A stretch of 7,496 bases of DNA from Granulicella sp. (lineage in GTDB: Bacteria > Acidobacteriota > Terriglobia > Terriglobales > Acidobacteriaceae): contig PKWK01000043.1 in the NCBI GenBank assembly GCA_003133205.1, positions 1 through 7,496 of the forward strand, in the 5' to 3' direction. How positions within the stretch are numbered: the stretch's first letter is position 1; each line of letters opens with the position of its first letter. The notes beneath the pieces are model-generated. The model saw only the letters and a list, made by a program, of their open reading frames with translations. It was not told where the DNA came from and made no database searches. A program made the position numbers and the translations under genes. This document shows positions 6,458-7,496 of this stretch, in pieces.

Positions 6458-7496
6458 TCATCTCCAAAGTACAGGAGCGTGCTTTGCAGCTTGCGCGAAG
6501 GTTTGAAAGACGGGTTGGGGGAATAAACCAAGCCAGAGCAGCAAAACGATCATCGCACCTAGAACCAGGCCCTCGCGAAAAGCCAGATCAGGCAATTGCC
6601 ATGGGCGGAGGTTCGGTCCCTGGAAGACGCGCTGCACAAAACGGAGTGCATAGAAAGTTGCCGCTAGAACTCCACAGGCCGCCACGGCGGCCATAGCGAC
6701 ATGGGCACGATAGGTTCCCAACAAAATCAGGAACTCGCCGATAAAGTCGCCGAGACCAGGGAGTCCCAGAGATGCTAGGGCGAAGAACAAAGCAACTCCG
6801 CTCAACCTCGGCATTGTGTCCCATACGCCTCCCATGGCACCGATGTCGCGCGTGTGCATTCGACCTTCGAGAGCGCCGGCCACAAGGAAGAGCGCACCGG
6901 TACTGATGCCATGTGCGATCACGGTCATTACGGCTCCCTGAAGTGCGAGCTGATTCCCGGCAAAAATCCCCAGCAGCACGAAACTGAGGTGACTGATGCT
7001 GGCATAGGCAATCAGCCGCATCAGATTTGTTTGTGAAAAGGCCAGGATAGCCCCGTAAAGGATCCCAACCACCGCAAGCGTCATCGCCACCGGTGCGAAC
7101 GTGCGTGCCGCATCCGGGAACAGAGGGAAGATAAAACGGATCATCGAATATGCGGCTGTAGTTGCCAGAAGACTGGCGAGGAGTAGGTTCGTTGCAGTGG
7201 AAGCCGAGGCGCAGGCGTCTGGCAACCATGTGTGGAACGGAAATATCGGGAGCTTGACTGCGAAGGCGATGAAGAAGCCCAGCATGATCCACATTGCCGC
7301 ATGAGGACTGAGCGGCGTACCGAGCAAGTCTGTGTACTCGAAGGTGTAAGTGCCCGTCGCATGATGATGGGCAGAGTACAGCGCGAGGATGGCGACAAGC
7401 ATCAGCAGGCTGCTCAATTGCGTAAAGAGAAAGAACTTTATCGCTGCATAGGTACGGCGTTCGCCTCCCCAGATGGAGATGAGGAAGTACATCGGA
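6458..7496 (-). CDS. nuoM: NADH-quinone oxidoreductase subunit M, C-terminal part (5' end outside window), divergent TM8
   Basis: NuoM is an antiporter-like proton-channel subunit of the complex I membrane arm. The frame stays open to the window edge, with a Pro codon before the first visible Met; that Met belongs to the internal PMYFLI motif, equal to about E. coli residue 150, so the N-terminal third is missing. Counting from it (344 aa), FAVKLPIFPFHTWLPDA (76-93) holds Lys80 (E. coli K234), His168 and His194 match H322 and H348, and Glu253 in GDFIGEF matches E407. HTRDIGAMGGVW (213-224) and LGLFPQP (321-327) are typical NuoM. The odd part is TM8: where most NuoM proteins have LPDAHxxAPTAGS followed by the LLK lysine (K265), this one reads LPDACASASTATN and then Thr111. 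The following DLKRLIAY-type motif is NLMRLIAY, with Met158 for the usual Lys. Spacing to E. coli is exact and no frameshift explains it. NuoM is secure; full pumping function is not. Confidence 0.93.
   Translation of the reverse strand, partial: PMYFLISIWGGERRTYAAIKFFLFTQLSSLLMLVAILALYSAHHHATGTYTFEYTDLLGTPLSPHAAMWIMLGFFIAFAVKLPIFPFHTWLPDACASASTATNLLLASLLATTAAYSMIRFIFPLFPDAARTFAPVAMTLAVVGILYGAILAFSQTNLMRLIAYASISHLSFVLLGIFAGNQLALQGAVMTVIAHGISTGALFLVAGALEGRMHTRDIGAMGGVWDTMPRLSGVALFFALASLGLPGLGDFIGEFLILLGTYRAHVAMAAVAACGVLAATFYALRFVQRVFQGPNLRPWQLPDLAFREGLVLGAMIVLLLWLGLFPQPVFQTFAQAAKHAPVLWR
6462..6465 (-). promoter_or_regulatory. nuoN ribosome binding site inside the nuoM 3' end
   Basis: On the minus strand GGAG sits 7 nt before the nuoN ATG (6454) and spans the last two sense codons of nuoM (Trp-Arg). 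The nuoM TGA (6460-6458) falls between it and the start. Ribosomes ending nuoM can therefore restart directly on nuoN, which would help keep the two membrane subunits in equal amounts. Confidence 0.7.

Noticed and set aside
7140..7240. Sequencing frameshift as the cause of the odd NuoM TM8 region
   Set aside because: Residue spacing on both sides matches E. coli NuoM exactly, and neither alternative frame yields the canonical APTAGS or LLK motif.
6588..7292. Minus-strand open frame of 234 codons overlapping nuoM
   Set aside because: It is another frame of the nuoM coding region, Cys/Arg/Ser-rich with no motif, and does not restore the missing NuoM residues, so it does not indicate a frameshift.

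Overview
The window is ordinary bacterial core-metabolism DNA with five protein genes. No RNA gene, mobile element or CRISPR array was seen. Two genes run rightward (3' part of an aconitase gene, then a SpoIIE/PP2C-type phosphatase). Three run leftward (3' part of nuoM, then nuoN, then a class II fumarase). The two groups converge on a short gap near 3328-3455. The housekeeping genes are fairly GC-rich (sampled 60-base lines about 58-65%); the phosphatase is lower (sampled lines about 43-50%).

The protein set (AcnA-type aconitase, FumC, complex I NuoM/NuoN, a single-domain SpoIIE-like phosphatase) points to a free-living, respiring bacterium with a TCA cycle and a proton-pumping NADH dehydrogenase. 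The sequence style, and the phosphatase with its long internal insert, look most like Acidobacteriota (Terriglobia). That placement is from memory and is an inference, not a result.

Layout: 1-2075 aconitase (5' end outside the window); 2076-2217 short gap with small overlapping inverted repeats; 2218-3327 phosphatase; 3328-3455 convergent gap with an 8-bp inverted repeat; 3456-4901 fumC (minus); 4902-5017 gap; 5018-6454 nuoN (minus); 6458-7496 nuoM (minus, 5' end outside the window). A perfect 13-bp inverted repeat straddles the nuoN stop codon. nuoM and nuoN are 3 nt apart, and the nuoN ribosome binding site lies inside the end of nuoM.

Aconitase and fumarase are TCA-cycle enzymes, and complex I oxidises the NADH the cycle makes, so fumC behind nuoN joins carbon oxidation to respiration in one locus. 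I found no clearly new system. The most interesting points are: (1) NuoM lacks the conserved TM8 lysine of the proton channel (Thr instead) while keeping the other channel residues visible here; (2) the 13-bp hairpin at the nuoN/fumC junction; (3) the phosphatase with a roughly 80-residue insert between its metal-binding motifs and no recognisable sensor domain.
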